Positions 17,343 through 27,292 of a stretch of 64,000 bases of DNA are shown here, piece after piece. Position numbers and translations under genes: made by a program. Below the pieces are notes generated by a model. It ran no database searches and was not told the DNA's origin. It saw only the letters and a list, made by a program, of their open reading frames with translations. Each line of letters opens with the position of its first letter. Position 1 is the first letter of the stretch. The DNA is from Gammaproteobacteria bacterium (GTDB lineage Bacteria; Pseudomonadota; Gammaproteobacteria; Legionellales; Legionellaceae), in contig JAPLRL010000045.1 of NCBI GenBank assembly GCA_026399205.1, positions 84,710 through 148,709 on the forward strand, written 5' to 3'.

Positions 17343-18047
17343 ATGTTTGATAAGCAAAACCTGATTGCAACCTTGCCTGGATTACGATGTATCAAAGACT
17401 TGGATTCAAATTTTACAGGCTTTAGCCAAGAATTTGCTGAACTACTAGGTTGGAAATCGGCTGATGACCCAGTGGGTAAGACAGACCATGATATTCCCTG
17501 TGCGGCCTCTAGATTCGCAGAAGGATTTAGGGAAATGGATAAAATGGTCTATCAACAAGGCAAGAAATTATTAGCTTTGGACATCCAATCTTACACGACC
17601 GGATGGAAATTAGTTTTAGCTGAGAAAAGCCCCATTTTCAACAAAAATAAAGCGATCATTGGCAGCTTTCATCAGTGTACTGATGTGAGTGACATGGCAT
17701 TATTAAAACCCTATCTGATGTTACACCACATCAATACCAGACTATTGGGCAACACCACTCGCCCCGCAAGCTATATCTTGAGTGATACACATCGCCCCTT
17801 TGAATTAACTGAAAAGCAAGGAAATTGTTTGTTTTTATTAGTCAGAGGGAAAACAAATAAAGAGATCGCGAAAATGCTTAAGATCTCTCCACGAACGGTT
17901 GAATGCCATGTTGACGCCATCAAGCACAAGCTGGCCTGCCCCAAAAGAGCAGATTTAATTGCAAAAGCGATTGATGGGGGATATTTATATTATGTGCCCG
18001 AAAATTTTCAAAAAAGCCAATTGATTAAAATTGTTAATTCGATATAG
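17343..18047 (+). CDS. PAS-domain LuxR-family transcriptional regulator
   Basis: A 234-aa one-component regulator. Residues about 10-115 form a PAS domain (CIKDLDSNFTGFSQEFAELLG, then VGKTDHDIP). Residues about 160-220 are a LuxR helix-turn-helix: LTEKQGNCLFLLVRGKTNKE, then SPRTVECHVDAIKHKL. The PAS half resembles that of the hybrid kinase at 56970. The start is the second of two adjacent ATGs (17343), 5 bases after GGAGG; 17340 is possible. The ligand sensed is unknown. The gene is divergent from an unknown protein and has an imperfect palindrome in its promoter region. Confidence 0.85.
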   Translation: MFDKQNLIATLPGLRCIKDLDSNFTGFSQEFAELLGWKSADDPVGKTDHDIPCAASRFAEGFREMDKMVYQQGKKLLALDIQSYTTGWKLVLAEKSPIFNKNKAIIGSFHQCTDVSDMALLKPYLMLHHINTRLLGNTTRPASYILSDTHRPFELTEKQGNCLFLLVRGKTNKEIAKMLKISPRTVECHVDAIKHKLACPKRADLIAKAIDGGYLYYVPENFQKSQLIKIVNSI

Positions 18048-18121
18048 GGTACATATTCACGTTTGACTTTCCTCACAGTCATGTCAAAATCCCCTATTAT
18101 AAAACGCTTATGGAGTGAACG

Positions 18122-18760
18122 ATGAATTGGAGCCTCGGTCTCAATATCTTCCTATTGTTGAGTGTGGTGGCTGTGCTGACTCGCATGTTAAAAAAGAAAG
18201 AGCCGGTCATTTTGTCGTTGGATGAAAAAAAGCCGATCCTAAATCAAGCGTCCACGGATGAAATTATTTCTGTTAGGAAAGTCACTCTTGAGGACGAGGG
18301 TGGATCTGCCCCCCCCCCACAAACGGTCATGCCGCACTCTTCCGACTCTGTGGAAAAAACACTCATGCTCTTTTTGCTCGCCAAACCCAAGCGTCAATTA
18401 GCCGGCTATGAAATGCTACAAACGATCTTATCTGTAGGCCTTCGTTTTGGAGAAGAACAATTATTTCACTACCACCAAAACCACAATGGCCAGGGCCCGA
18501 TTTTATGTAGCCTCGCGGCGGCCACACCTACTGGCAAATTTGACTTACCCAATATTGGTGCATTTAATGCCAAAGGGCTTTGTTTATTCATGTACTTGTC
18601 GAATAGCCCAGCGCTCGATACCGAGCGCCTTGAAAAAATGATCGACACAGCCCAGCAGCTTGCCGAGGGCTTAGACACCTATTTGCTGGATGATCAGCGT
18701 AAACCATTTACAAACGAAACCAAAACACGTTATCGTCATAGACTTGAATCCATGACTTAG
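18122..18760 (+). CDS. zipA: Cell division protein ZipA
   Basis: Inner-membrane protein that tethers FtsZ to the membrane. The N-terminus has a single membrane anchor (residues about 5-20) followed by a Lys-rich stretch, a short linker and the FtsZ-binding C-terminal domain (LFMYLSNSPALDTERLEKMI, then DTAQQLAEGLDTYLLDDQR). At 212 aa it has a much shorter linker than E. coli ZipA (328). A run of ten C (18309-18318) encodes the PPP in the linker. zipA normally sits next to ligA; here it is 13 bp upstream of murF, heading the dcw genes. Confidence 0.88.
   Translation: MNWSLGLNIFLLLSVVAVLTRMLKKKEPVILSLDEKKPILNQASTDEIISVRKVTLEDEGGSAPPPQTVMPHSSDSVEKTLMLFLLAKPKRQLAGYEMLQTILSVGLRFGEEQLFHYHQNHNGQGPILCSLAAATPTGKFDLPNIGAFNAKGLCLFMYLSNSPALDTERLEKMIDTAQQLAEGLDTYLLDDQRKPFTNETKTRYRHRLESMT
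18309..18318. repeat. Homopolymer tract of ten C inside zipA
   Basis: A C10 run in the linker part of zipA, coding for prolines. A one-base slip would shift the frame before the FtsZ-binding domain. Confidence 0.75.
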
Positions 18761-18773
18761 TACCCTTCACACT

Positions 18774-20111
18774 ATGCAACTTCAAACCCTTGCAAAACAC
18801 CTTCATATTCCGTGTCAACAAGACGTGCCGATCACCAACATCACCATCGACAGTCGACAAGTTGGCCCGGGCAGTTTATTCATTGCCCTCAAGGGACAAA
18901 ACCTCGATGGCCATGCGTTTGCACAAGATGCGCAACGCCGAGGTGCTGCCGCTATTTTATGTGCGCACGCAATTGGCGGGCTCGCGATTCCCGAGCTTGT
19001 CGTGTCTGATCCGATTGAGGCGTTAGGGAAAATTGCAAACCTACACCGACAAGGGTTTTCGATTCCCATCATTGCGATCACAGGGAGTAATGGAAAAACC
19101 AGTGTAAAGGAAATGATTTATGCCATTTTACCCAAACCAGCGCTGGCAACCCAGGGTAATCTCAACAATCATTTAGGCGTACCCCTTACCCTATTAAAAC
19201 TACAGGCCACTCACCAATATGCGGTATTCGAACTGGGTGCTAACCACGTCGGTGAAATCCAGTACACGGCAAATCTGGTTCATCCTCATATTGCATTGGT
19301 GAATAACATCGCCCCCGCCCACATTGGCGAATTTGGCTCCATTGAACACATCGCACAAACAAAGGGTGAAATCTATGCCGCACTTCCTGCGGCGGGCATT
19401 GCGATTGTCAACAAGGACGATGCCTTTGCACACCACTGGGATGCACTCATCGCGCCCAGACAATGTTTACGTTTTTCTCGGCTGAAAAAAGCCGATATTT
19501 ATGCAAAAGACATCTGCTTTAACACAAGTGGTTGCGCCTCACTCATCCTCTGTACCCCGGATTGGGAGGAAGCAATCTCGCTATCACTACCTGGCCTGCA
19601 CCATGTCAACAACGCATTAGCAGCGACAGCCTGTTGTTTTGCTGCAGGCATTCATGCCAAAGACATCATTCATGGACTCACCACATTTCAAGGGGTTAAA
19701 GGCAGACAAACGTTCTTAAAGGGGCGCGCTGACACCACTATCATCGATGATACTTATAATGCCAATTTACATTCCGTTTTAGCCGCTATCGATCTCTTGG
19801 CCGCAAGGCAGGGAAGACGCATCCTGGTTTTAGGCGACATGGGCGAGCTGGGTCCCTATGCACGGGAACATCACCAGCAAGTAGGGCTGACTGCAAAAGA
19901 AAAAGGGCTAGACCTTATTTTTACCTACGGACATCATACTCAGGAAACATCAAAAAGCTTTGGCCCACAGGCACAACACTGCCAATCAAAAGATGAACTG
20001 ATTAAATTAATAACCCCGCTGCTTGATGTCAACACCACTATTCTGGTAAAAGGCTCACGAGCTGCAGCGATGGAAGACATTGTTGCCTCCCTTCTCCCTT
20101 CAACTTCATAG
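18774..20111 (+). CDS. murF: UDP-MurNAc-tripeptide--D-alanyl-D-alanine ligase
   Basis: Adds D-Ala-D-Ala to UDP-MurNAc-tripeptide. The 445-aa protein has the Mur ligase ATP site [14 protein letters not shown], the central motif [11 protein letters not shown] and the C-terminal DDTYNAN. Length is typical. It follows zipA by 13 bp and is followed by mraY after 8 bp, so the genes are one transcription unit. murE, ftsI, ftsL, rsmH and mraZ, which normally precede murF, are not in the window. Confidence 0.97.
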   Translation: MQLQTLAKHLHIPCQQDVPITNITIDSRQVGPGSLFIALKGQNLDGHAFAQDAQRRGAAAILCAHAIGGLAIPELVVSDPIEALGKIANLHRQGFSIPIIAITGSNGKTSVKEMIYAILPKPALATQGNLNNHLGVPLTLLKLQATHQYAVFELGANHVGEIQYTANLVHPHIALVNNIAPAHIGEFGSIEHIAQTKGEIYAALPAAGIAIVNKDDAFAHHWDALIAPRQCLRFSRLKKADIYAKDICFNTSGCASLILCTPDWEEAISLSLPGLHHVNNALAATACCFAAGIHAKDIIHGLTTFQGVKGRQTFLKGRADTTIIDDTYNANLHSVLAAIDLLAARQGRRILVLGDMGELGPYAREHHQQVGLTAKEKGLDLIFTYGHHTQETSKSFGPQAQHCQSKDELIKLITPLLDVNTTILVKGSRAAAMEDIVASLLPSTS

Positions 20112-20119
20112 GTAACCCC

Positions 20120-21205
20120 ATGCTCTATTGGTTAACACAACTCTTCCAATCTGACTATCACATCCTGCGCGTCTTCCAGTATTTAACGTTTCGCTCGATT
20201 CTTGCAGCCCTCACTTCGCTGATTGTCGCCTTATGTTTCGGCCCGCTGATGATATCGTGGCTGAAGAAAACGCAAATCGGTCAGGTGGTGCGTGACGATG
20301 GTCCGCAAACTCATTTATCAAAATCTGGCACGCCAACGATGGGGGGATTGCTCATTTTACTCGCCATTACCATCAGCTGCCTACTCTGGGGAGACTTGAG
20401 CCAACCCGCCTTGTTATTAGTGCTTTTTGTCACCCTTACCTTTGGCCTCATCGGCTGGGTCGATGACTACAGAAAAGTTGTGCAAAAAAATAGCCGCGGC
20501 TTGCCCGCGCGTTGGAAATATTTTTGGCAATCGATGATCGCCTTCTTGGTGGTCTTTTATTTATACCATCATGCGACATTGCCTGTTGACACGCAGTTAA
20601 CCATTCCTTTTTTTAAAAACAACTTCATTTCTCTTGGTCCTTGTTTTCTGATCCTCGGCTATTTTGTCATTGTAGGCAGCAGTAATGCGGTTAACCTGAC
20701 CGATGGGCTCGATGGATTGGCCATCATGCCGATTGTGATGGTGGCCGGCGCACTGGGTGTTTTTGCATATGCAACCAGCAACACCATTCATGCCCATTAC
20801 TTAGGCATTCCTTTTGTTCCCAACACCGGCGAGCTCACCATTTTTTGCGCCTCAATGGTGGGCGCAGGGCTTGGTTTTCTTTGGTATAACACTTACCCTG
20901 CGGATATCTTCATGGGCGATGTGGGCTCTTTGGCATTGGGCGCAGCACTTGGGACCATCGCCGTCATCATTCACCAAGAACTGGTGTTGTTTATCATGAG
21001 TGGGCTATTTGTTCTGGAAACCCTTTCGGTTATCTTACAAGTCGGGTATTTTAAATATACGCACGGGCGTCGCCTATTTCGAATGGCACCTTTACATCAT
21101 CATTTCGAACTCAAAGGATGGACAGAGCCTAAAATCATCGTGCGATTTTGGATTCTCACCGTCATTTTCGTCTTATGCGGCCTCGCCACACTCAAGTTGC
21201 GGTGA
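20120..21205 (+). CDS. mraY: Phospho-MurNAc-pentapeptide transferase
   Basis: Integral membrane enzyme that makes lipid I from UDP-MurNAc-pentapeptide and undecaprenyl phosphate. The 361-aa protein has about ten membrane segments. The catalytic motifs are [24 protein letters not shown] and [11 protein letters not shown]. The stop codon TGA is immediately followed by the family D palindrome, which separates it from murD. Confidence 0.97.
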   Translation: MLYWLTQLFQSDYHILRVFQYLTFRSILAALTSLIVALCFGPLMISWLKKTQIGQVVRDDGPQTHLSKSGTPTMGGLLILLAITISCLLWGDLSQPALLLVLFVTLTFGLIGWVDDYRKVVQKNSRGLPARWKYFWQSMIAFLVVFYLYHHATLPVDTQLTIPFFKNNFISLGPCFLILGYFVIVGSSNAVNLTDGLDGLAIMPIVMVAGALGVFAYATSNTIHAHYLGIPFVPNTGELTIFCASMVGAGLGFLWYNTYPADIFMGDVGSLALGAALGTIAVIIHQELVLFIMSGLFVLETLSVILQVGYFKYTHGRRLFRMAPLHHHFELKGWTEPKIIVRFWILTVIFVLCGLATLKLR

Positions 21206-21261
21206 GTAGGTTGGGCCTTGGCCCAACACGTGATTATTTGTTGGGCCAAGGCCCAACCTAC
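21206..21261. repeat. Family D palindrome pair, copy D2, inside the dcw cluster
   Basis: Two 22-bp palindromes in opposite orientation (21206-21227 and 21240-21261) that together form one larger hairpin. It begins one base after the mraY stop and ends just before the ribosome site AAAGGAG of murD, so it interrupts an otherwise tight operon. Confidence 0.9.
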
Positions 21262-21275
21262 AAAGGAGTCCGGTC

Positions 21276-22616
21276 ATGAAAAAACCTTTTTATCTTGTCG
21301 CGGGGCTTGGGCAAACAGGCTATTCTGTCGCGAGATACTTACATAAAAAACAACTGCCTTTTGTGGTCTTCGATACAAGAAAACACCTTGAACAACTCAC
21401 TGATTTTAGTCTGACTTTCCCGGGCGTAGAAGTCTTTCTCGGTGATTTTCCTTCTTCACTCTATAGCAAGGTCACCCAAGTGATTGCAAGCCCCGGCCTC
21501 TCACTAGAAGAACCTTTTCTTGAACAAGCAAAGCGTCATGGTATCCCCATTATCGGTGATATTGAGTGCTTTGCTCAGCAAGTCAACGCACCTGTTATTG
21601 CGATCACCGGAACCAATGGTAAGTCGACCGTCACGACCTTGGTTGGCGAAATGGCAAAAGCTGCAGGGATCCAGGTTGCTGTTGGTGGTAACATTGGACG
21701 CCCCATCCTCGATTTCTTAGACGATACCATCCATTATGATTTATGGGTGCTTGAGCTCTCTAGTTTTCAACTCGACCTCACCTTTTCATTGGCACCGCTT
21801 GCGGCCACGGTTCTCAATATCACCCCCGATCACCTCGATCGCCACCACACATTAAACAACTATATTCAGGCCAAACACCGCATTTACAATCATGCAACGC
21901 ATTTTTTATACAATCGAGAAGACGAGCAAACTAAACCAACCACCGCGGCGTCCACGACCAGTTTCGGATTAGACACCCCCGCTGACAACCAATGGGGCAT
22001 CATGATGCAACACCAAACCCCTTATCTGGCCTTTGGAAAAGAGCCATTGCTGTCTATCCACTCACTCAAACTGCAAGGCAAACACAATTGGCAAAATGCT
22101 CTTGCCGCCTGCGCGTTAGCCTCTTATGCGAACATTCCTCATCAAGCCATGTGTCAAGTCTTAGAAACATTTTCAGGATTGCCCCATCGATGTCAAACCG
22201 TGCGACAGCTCAATCAAGTCACCTGGATTAATGACTCCAAAGGAACCAATGTTGGTGCAGCCATTTCCGCAATTGAGGGAATTGGCCCCACGCTTTCAGG
22301 AAAAATCGTGCTCATTGCCGGAGGTCTCGGGAAGGGTGCTGACTTTAGCCCACTCAACCCTGTGATCAAAAAATTTGTCCGTGAAGTGGTTTTAATAGGC
22401 AAAGATGCGCCGCTGCTTGCTAAAGCATTAGAAACAGCCGCCCCCCTCACCCACGCAGACACCTTTGAAGCGGCCATTACGCTCGCTAAACAAGCCGCTG
22501 AACCCGGCGATGTAGTGCTCCTCTCTCCAGCTTGTGCCAGCATGGATATGTTTAAAGATTATGTCCATCGCGGAGAGTGCTTTGCTGAGCTCGTTCATGC
22601 GCTTTCTTCATCATGA
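21276..22616 (+). CDS. murD: UDP-MurNAc-L-alanine--D-glutamate ligase
   Basis: Adds D-Glu to UDP-MurNAc-L-Ala. The 446-aa protein has an N-terminal Rossmann domain (AGLGQTGYSVARYL), the ATP site AITGTNGKSTVTTLVGEM, and the C-terminal IAGGLGKGADF and LLSPACASMDMFKDYVHRG motifs. AAAGGAG lies just before the ATG. The stop overlaps the ftsW start (ATGA), so the two are translationally coupled. Confidence 0.97.
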   Translation: MKKPFYLVAGLGQTGYSVARYLHKKQLPFVVFDTRKHLEQLTDFSLTFPGVEVFLGDFPSSLYSKVTQVIASPGLSLEEPFLEQAKRHGIPIIGDIECFAQQVNAPVIAITGTNGKSTVTTLVGEMAKAAGIQVAVGGNIGRPILDFLDDTIHYDLWVLELSSFQLDLTFSLAPLAATVLNITPDHLDRHHTLNNYIQAKHRIYNHATHFLYNREDEQTKPTTAASTTSFGLDTPADNQWGIMMQHQTPYLAFGKEPLLSIHSLKLQGKHNWQNALAACALASYANIPHQAMCQVLETFSGLPHRCQTVRQLNQVTWINDSKGTNVGAAISAIEGIGPTLSGKIVLIAGGLGKGADFSPLNPVIKKFVREVVLIGKDAPLLAKALETAAPLTHADTFEAAITLAKQAAEPGDVVLLSPACASMDMFKDYVHRGECFAELVHALSSS

Positions 22617-23782
22617 CCATGCGCCCGCGCCACTACACACAGCATGGTAGACCCACCAACAAGCCTTTAGCGCTGTATGACAAATGGCTCATTAGCGCGG
22701 TGTTATGCCTCGTTATCATTGGTCTCATGATGGTTGCCTCGAGCTCCATCACGATTTCTACAAAATTTTATCATCAGCCCTTTCATTTTCTCATTCGTCA
22801 ATCTTGTTATTTAGTCATTGGTTTATTTGTGTCATTGATTGTCATGCGGATTGAAATCAGGACCTGGGAAAAAGTCAGCACCCCCCTACTTCTTATCACC
22901 TTATTGCTGTTATTACTGGTGCTGATTCCAGGCGTAGGGAAAAGTGTGAATGGGAGCCGTCGCTGGATCTCTCTTGGCATCGTTAGCATTCAAACTTCTG
23001 AGTTAGCAAAGCTTGCGATGATCCTCTATATTTCCGCCTATTTGGTGAGACAAAAAAAAGCCGTCACCGAACATATTTCTGCCTTCATTCGACCGATGAT
23101 TATTCTAGCGATCGCTTCAGTCCTCTTATTAGCTGAACCCGATTTCGGCGCAACGGTCGTGATGACCGGCACGGTGATGGCTCTTTTTTTTCTTGCGGGT
23201 GTCAAGATTCGCTATTATATCGGCTTATTTTGCATCGTCTGCCTCACGCTTTCACTGCTTGCGCTGTCGTCCCCTTATCGCGTTGCGCGACTCACGACCT
23301 TTTTAAACCCGTGGGCTGATCAATTTAATAGCGGTTACCAGCTCACACAATCGCTGATTGCCTTTGGTCGTGGCGGATGGGTAGGAACAGGATTGGGTGA
23401 AGGGGTGCAAAAATTATTTTATTTACCCGAAGCGCATACTGATTTTCTCTTTGCAGTCATTGCAGAAGAAGCGGGTTTAGTTGGCGCCTTATTCATTATT
23501 GGATTATATGGCATCCTCATTACACGCGGATTCATGATTGGCTTTACGGCCTACCGTCAAGAAAAACTCTTTTCAGCCTATACTGCTTATGGTTTGACCT
23601 TTTGGCTGGGCCTGCAAGCCATTATTAACATCAGTGTCAATACCGGCCTGCTGCCCACCAAAGGCCTCACACTCCCTTTATTGAGCTATGGGGGAGCCAG
23701 TCTTGTCATTAATTGCATTGCTGTCGCGTTATTATTACGCATTGATCACGAGAATCGTTGGCGGGCACTGGGATTAAAGTAA
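22613..23782 (+). CDS. ftsW: Lipid II polymerase / division protein FtsW
   Basis: SEDS-family septal peptidoglycan glycosyltransferase. The 389-aa protein has about ten membrane segments and the family motifs AEPDFGATVVMT, the long periplasmic loop with NSGYQLTQSLIAFGRGGWVG, and LLSYGGASLVINC near the end. It overlaps murD by 4 bp. In most proteobacteria murG follows ftsW; here murC follows after 91 bp. Confidence 0.96.
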   Translation: MTMRPRHYTQHGRPTNKPLALYDKWLISAVLCLVIIGLMMVASSSITISTKFYHQPFHFLIRQSCYLVIGLFVSLIVMRIEIRTWEKVSTPLLLITLLLLLLVLIPGVGKSVNGSRRWISLGIVSIQTSELAKLAMILYISAYLVRQKKAVTEHISAFIRPMIILAIASVLLLAEPDFGATVVMTGTVMALFFLAGVKIRYYIGLFCIVCLTLSLLALSSPYRVARLTTFLNPWADQFNSGYQLTQSLIAFGRGGWVGTGLGEGVQKLFYLPEAHTDFLFAVIAEEAGLVGALFIIGLYGILITRGFMIGFTAYRQEKLFSAYTAYGLTFWLGLQAIINISVNTGLLPTKGLTLPLLSYGGASLVINCIAVALLLRIDHENRWRALGLK

Positions 23783-23873
23783 ACAATCCTTTATAATACT
23801 GCGCTGTAAAACTGGAACTTCTCCAAACGACAACTATACTAGTGACTATACAAAACACGCTTAAGGAACCATC

Positions 23874-25283
23874 GTGAAACAACCCACCGCTTTTTGCTCA
23901 CCCCGCATGGGTCAAATTAAAAACATCCACTTTATCGGAATCGGGGGGGCGGGCATGTCTGGGATTGCGGAAGTGCTTCACAATGAAGGCTATCACGTCA
24001 CGGGCTCTGACCTATCCGCAAACGCTGTCGTGACGCGTTTGCAATCCTTAGGGATACACATTTGGACCGGACATAAAGCCGAGCATGTCCAACAGGCCGA
24101 TGTGGTGGTGCAATCGACTGCAGTGCAACTTGACAACCCAGAGCTCATAGAAGCAAAAGCACAAGGAATCCCGGTTATTCCTCGGGCCGCCATGTTAGCC
24201 GAACTCATGCGTTTTAAGCACGGCATCGCGGTTGCAGGAACCCATGGTAAAACCACAACAACCAGTTTAGTTAGCCACTTACTGGCAGAAGGGGGATTAG
24301 ACCCTAGCTATGTGATTGGTGGAAAACTTAACAATACAGGCAACAATGCCCAGCTAGGAAAAACCCCTTATTTCGTTGCTGAAGCCGATGAAAGTGATGC
24401 CTCTTTTTTATTTTTAAAACCCATGATGGCGATTGTCACCAATATTGATGCCGACCATATGAGTACGTATAGCCATAATTTTGAACATCTTAAACAAACG
24501 TTTGTTGAGTTTTTACATCATCTTCCTTTTTATGGGCTCGCCGTACTTTGCGCTGATGATAAAAACATTCAAAGTATTCTGCCTAAAATAGAAAGACCGA
24601 TTCGTACGTATGGTTTTACCGAAACCGCGCTGTATCGAGCAACCGACTGGACACAAAAAGAATTACATAGTCATTTTACGGTTCACCGCCCAGCGCCGCA
24701 TGCATCCTTACACATTGATTTTCCATGGCCGGGTCGACACAATGTTCAAAATGCGCTCGCAGCCATTGCCATCGCAACAGAGTTAGGGGTCAGCGATAAA
24801 GCCATTTGCAACGGGCTTCTCACCTTCAAAGGGGTTGGGCGGCGTTTTCAACTATTGGGAACCTGTCAGTTTTCGCATGGCGCTGCGTTAGTGATTGATG
24901 ATTACGGGCACCATCCCCAAGAAATCACTGCGACCATCGATGCATTTCGACACGTCTGGCCAAATCGTCGATTACTCCATGTATTTCAACCCCATCGATT
25001 TTCGCGGACACGCGATCTCCTCCCTGAATTTGTACAAGCGCTTACTTTGGCTGATGAGCTGCTATTATTAGATATTTATTCAGCTGGCGAATCCCCTATT
25101 TCCGGGATTGATAGCCCGACCTTAGTTGGAATGATCAAAAAACAGCATCCCCATGTGCGCTTAGTCACCGCCGAAGATTTACAAGCACAGTTAAATACCT
25201 TGGTGACCGATGGTTGCGCTATTTTAATGCAAGGGGCGGGGAGTGTGGGGCAAATGGCACAAGCGTTTGTCTATGATAAATAA
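23874..25283 (+). CDS. murC: UDP-MurNAc--L-alanine ligase
   Basis: Adds L-Ala to UDP-MurNAc, the first amino acid of the stem peptide. The 469-aa protein has the N-terminal IGIGGAGMSGIAEVL, ATP site AGTHGKTTTTSLV and the VIDDYGHHPQEI motif. It starts with GTG, with AAGGA 7 bases upstream. The 91 bp before it is the longest gap in the dcw genes apart from the repeat, has a TATAAT-like sequence near 23791, and is where murG would be expected. Confidence 0.97.
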   Translation: MKQPTAFCSPRMGQIKNIHFIGIGGAGMSGIAEVLHNEGYHVTGSDLSANAVVTRLQSLGIHIWTGHKAEHVQQADVVVQSTAVQLDNPELIEAKAQGIPVIPRAAMLAELMRFKHGIAVAGTHGKTTTTSLVSHLLAEGGLDPSYVIGGKLNNTGNNAQLGKTPYFVAEADESDASFLFLKPMMAIVTNIDADHMSTYSHNFEHLKQTFVEFLHHLPFYGLAVLCADDKNIQSILPKIERPIRTYGFTETALYRATDWTQKELHSHFTVHRPAPHASLHIDFPWPGRHNVQNALAAIAIATELGVSDKAICNGLLTFKGVGRRFQLLGTCQFSHGAALVIDDYGHHPQEITATIDAFRHVWPNRRLLHVFQPHRFSRTRDLLPEFVQALTLADELLLLDIYSAGESPISGIDSPTLVGMIKKQHPHVRLVTAEDLQAQLNTLVTDGCAILMQGAGSVGQMAQAFVYDK

Positions 25284-25295
25284 AGAGGGCCTTTC

Positions 25296-26192
25296 ATGAC
25301 ACACGCCGATCATTTACAAGGGACCCTGCTCGAAAACGAGCCCTTATCCCATTACACTACCTGGCGTGTAGGTGGTGGCGCCAACCAGTTATACAAACCA
25401 CACGACATTGCTGATTTGGCTCGATTTCTTAAGCAGTTGCCTGCACAAGAACCCATTTTATTCTTAGGCCTAGGCAGTAATTCATTAATTCGAGATACCG
25501 GTTTTCCGGGAACCGTGATCGTCACGCAAGGCCATTTAAACACCATGGCGCTTTGCAATCCGCATACCGTGCGTGTTGAGGCAGGCGTATCTTGTGCCAC
25601 CATGGCCCGTTTCTGTGCGCGTCAGAACCTCGCTGATGCAGAGTTTTGGGCAGGTATCCCTGGAACCATGGGGGGGGCTTTGCGGATGAATGCCGGATGT
25701 TACAATGGTGAAACCTGGCAACATGTGATAGAGGTTGAAACCATCACTCGTAACGGAGAACGCTGCGTGCGCTCCCCTGATTCATTCCGGGTCAGCTATC
25801 GACATGTAGAAGGCCTTGCAACCGATGAATGGTTCACCGCCGCTACATTCCAACTACCGAGCGGCGAAAAAAGCAATTGCTTACAAACGATTAAAACCTT
25901 ATTAGAAAGGCGCGCCAGCACTCAACCGACAAGTGAGTATAACTGCGGATCCGTGTTTCGTAATCCGCCAGGTTTATTTGCAGCCCAACTCATTGAAGAG
26001 TGTGGTCTCAAAGGGGCGACGATAGGCCATGCGAAAGTCTCCTCAAAACATGCCAATTTTATTATTAATGAACAAGGCTTGGCCTCAGCACAAGACATCG
26101 AGTCCCTCATTCAACTCGTTCAAGACACCGTGCATCAGAAAAAAACAATTCAATTAACTCGGGAAATACATATCATTGGAGATCCTAAATGA
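25296..26192 (+). CDS. murB: UDP-N-acetylenolpyruvoylglucosamine reductase
   Basis: FAD enzyme that reduces enolpyruvyl-UDP-GlcNAc to UDP-MurNAc. The 298-aa protein is of the shorter (type II-like) length. It has the FAD-binding GLGSNSLIRDTGFPGTVI, GIPGTMGGALRMNAGCYNGE, and the catalytic Ser in YNCGSVFRNP. It overlaps ddl by 4 bp (ATGA). Confidence 0.96.
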   Translation: MTHADHLQGTLLENEPLSHYTTWRVGGGANQLYKPHDIADLARFLKQLPAQEPILFLGLGSNSLIRDTGFPGTVIVTQGHLNTMALCNPHTVRVEAGVSCATMARFCARQNLADAEFWAGIPGTMGGALRMNAGCYNGETWQHVIEVETITRNGERCVRSPDSFRVSYRHVEGLATDEWFTAATFQLPSGEKSNCLQTIKTLLERRASTQPTSEYNCGSVFRNPPGLFAAQLIEECGLKGATIGHAKVSSKHANFIINEQGLASAQDIESLIQLVQDTVHQKKTIQLTREIHIIGDPK

Positions 26193-27283
26193 CTTCAAAA
26201 CTAAACGTAGCAGTTCTCTATGGTGGCCCCTCCGGTGAACATGAAGTGTCTTTACGCTCGGCAGCCTCTGTTTTAACTCACTTAAATAAAGACAACTATC
26301 ACCTGTTTCCCATTGGCATCGATAAATCAGGCGCTTGTTTTTACAATCCCATTGAAACGCTTCTCCCCTGTGAAGCGAGTATTCCAGTACAAACACCGCA
26401 CTCAACCCCCCTATCAGGTCTACTCATCAACGGCCGGTTTGTGATGGACGTCGATGTGGTTTTCCCTGTTGTCCATGGCCCGCTTCTCGAGGATGGGGCC
26501 CTTCAAGGCATTTTAGAGCTTGCGCAAGTGGCTTATGTGGGTAGCAATGTCCTGAGCGCTGCTGTATGCATGGATAAAGACATCTCACGACGACTCACCC
26601 GATTAGAGGGCATTCAGTCTGCCCAATATCAGACGCTGTCTATTCACAACAGCCCTGCAGAAACAAAAGAGCGAGGCATGCGCATCCTCCAAGAATTTGG
26701 ACTCCCCGTTTTTGTCAAACCTTGCTGTATGGGATCAAGCGTGGGCATTCATAAAGTCTCAGAACCCTCAATGCTCAACGCAGCCATCACAGATGCCTTG
26801 CGTTTCGATGAGACCATTTTAATCGAGCAAGCTGTTCAAGGGCTAGAAATCGAAGTGGCGGTTTTAGAAAATATCGATCCTCATCTCCCCCCATTGGTCA
26901 GCGTTCCTGGCGAGTTAAAAATCTCACATCCTGATGGCTTTTATTCTTATCACGCCAAATATATCGATTCTGATTTAACTGAGCTCTGTGTTCCTGCTGA
27001 TTTACCCGCCACACTGATCGATGAGCTCAGCCACACTGCTGCACATATTTTTACATTACTGAAATGTAAGGGTATGGCAAGAATTGATTTTTTCGTCAAT
27101 GTAGACACCCATACCCTTTATTTTAATGAGGCCAACACCCTCCCTGGGTTTACTTCAATCAGCATGTACCCCCGTCTCTGGCAAGCAAGTGGCTTACCTT
27201 ATGACAAATTATTAGATAAACTCATTGCATTGGCTTGCATGACGCAACAAAATAAGCAAAAAAGAATAAGAGACTACCAATAA
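26189..27283 (+). CDS. ddl: D-alanine--D-alanine ligase
   Basis: ATP-grasp enzyme making D-Ala-D-Ala for murF. The 364-aa protein starts VAVLYGGPSGEHEVSLRSA, has FVKPCCMGSSVGIHKV for ATP binding and FNEANTLPGFTSISMYP at the C-terminus. Its length is nearer DdlA than DdlB (about 306). It is coupled to murB upstream and ftsQ follows 9 bp later. Confidence 0.96.
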   Translation: MTSKLNVAVLYGGPSGEHEVSLRSAASVLTHLNKDNYHLFPIGIDKSGACFYNPIETLLPCEASIPVQTPHSTPLSGLLINGRFVMDVDVVFPVVHGPLLEDGALQGILELAQVAYVGSNVLSAAVCMDKDISRRLTRLEGIQSAQYQTLSIHNSPAETKERGMRILQEFGLPVFVKPCCMGSSVGIHKVSEPSMLNAAITDALRFDETILIEQAVQGLEIEVAVLENIDPHLPPLVSVPGELKISHPDGFYSYHAKYIDSDLTELCVPADLPATLIDELSHTAAHIFTLLKCKGMARIDFFVNVDTHTLYFNEANTLPGFTSISMYPRLWQASGLPYDKLLDKLIALACMTQQNKQKRIRDYQ

Positions 27284-27292
27284 GGGAGTACA

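Noticed and set aside
25670..25677. Eight-G run in murB as a phase-variable tract
   Set aside because: It encodes the conserved TMGG residues and is forced by the protein sequence.
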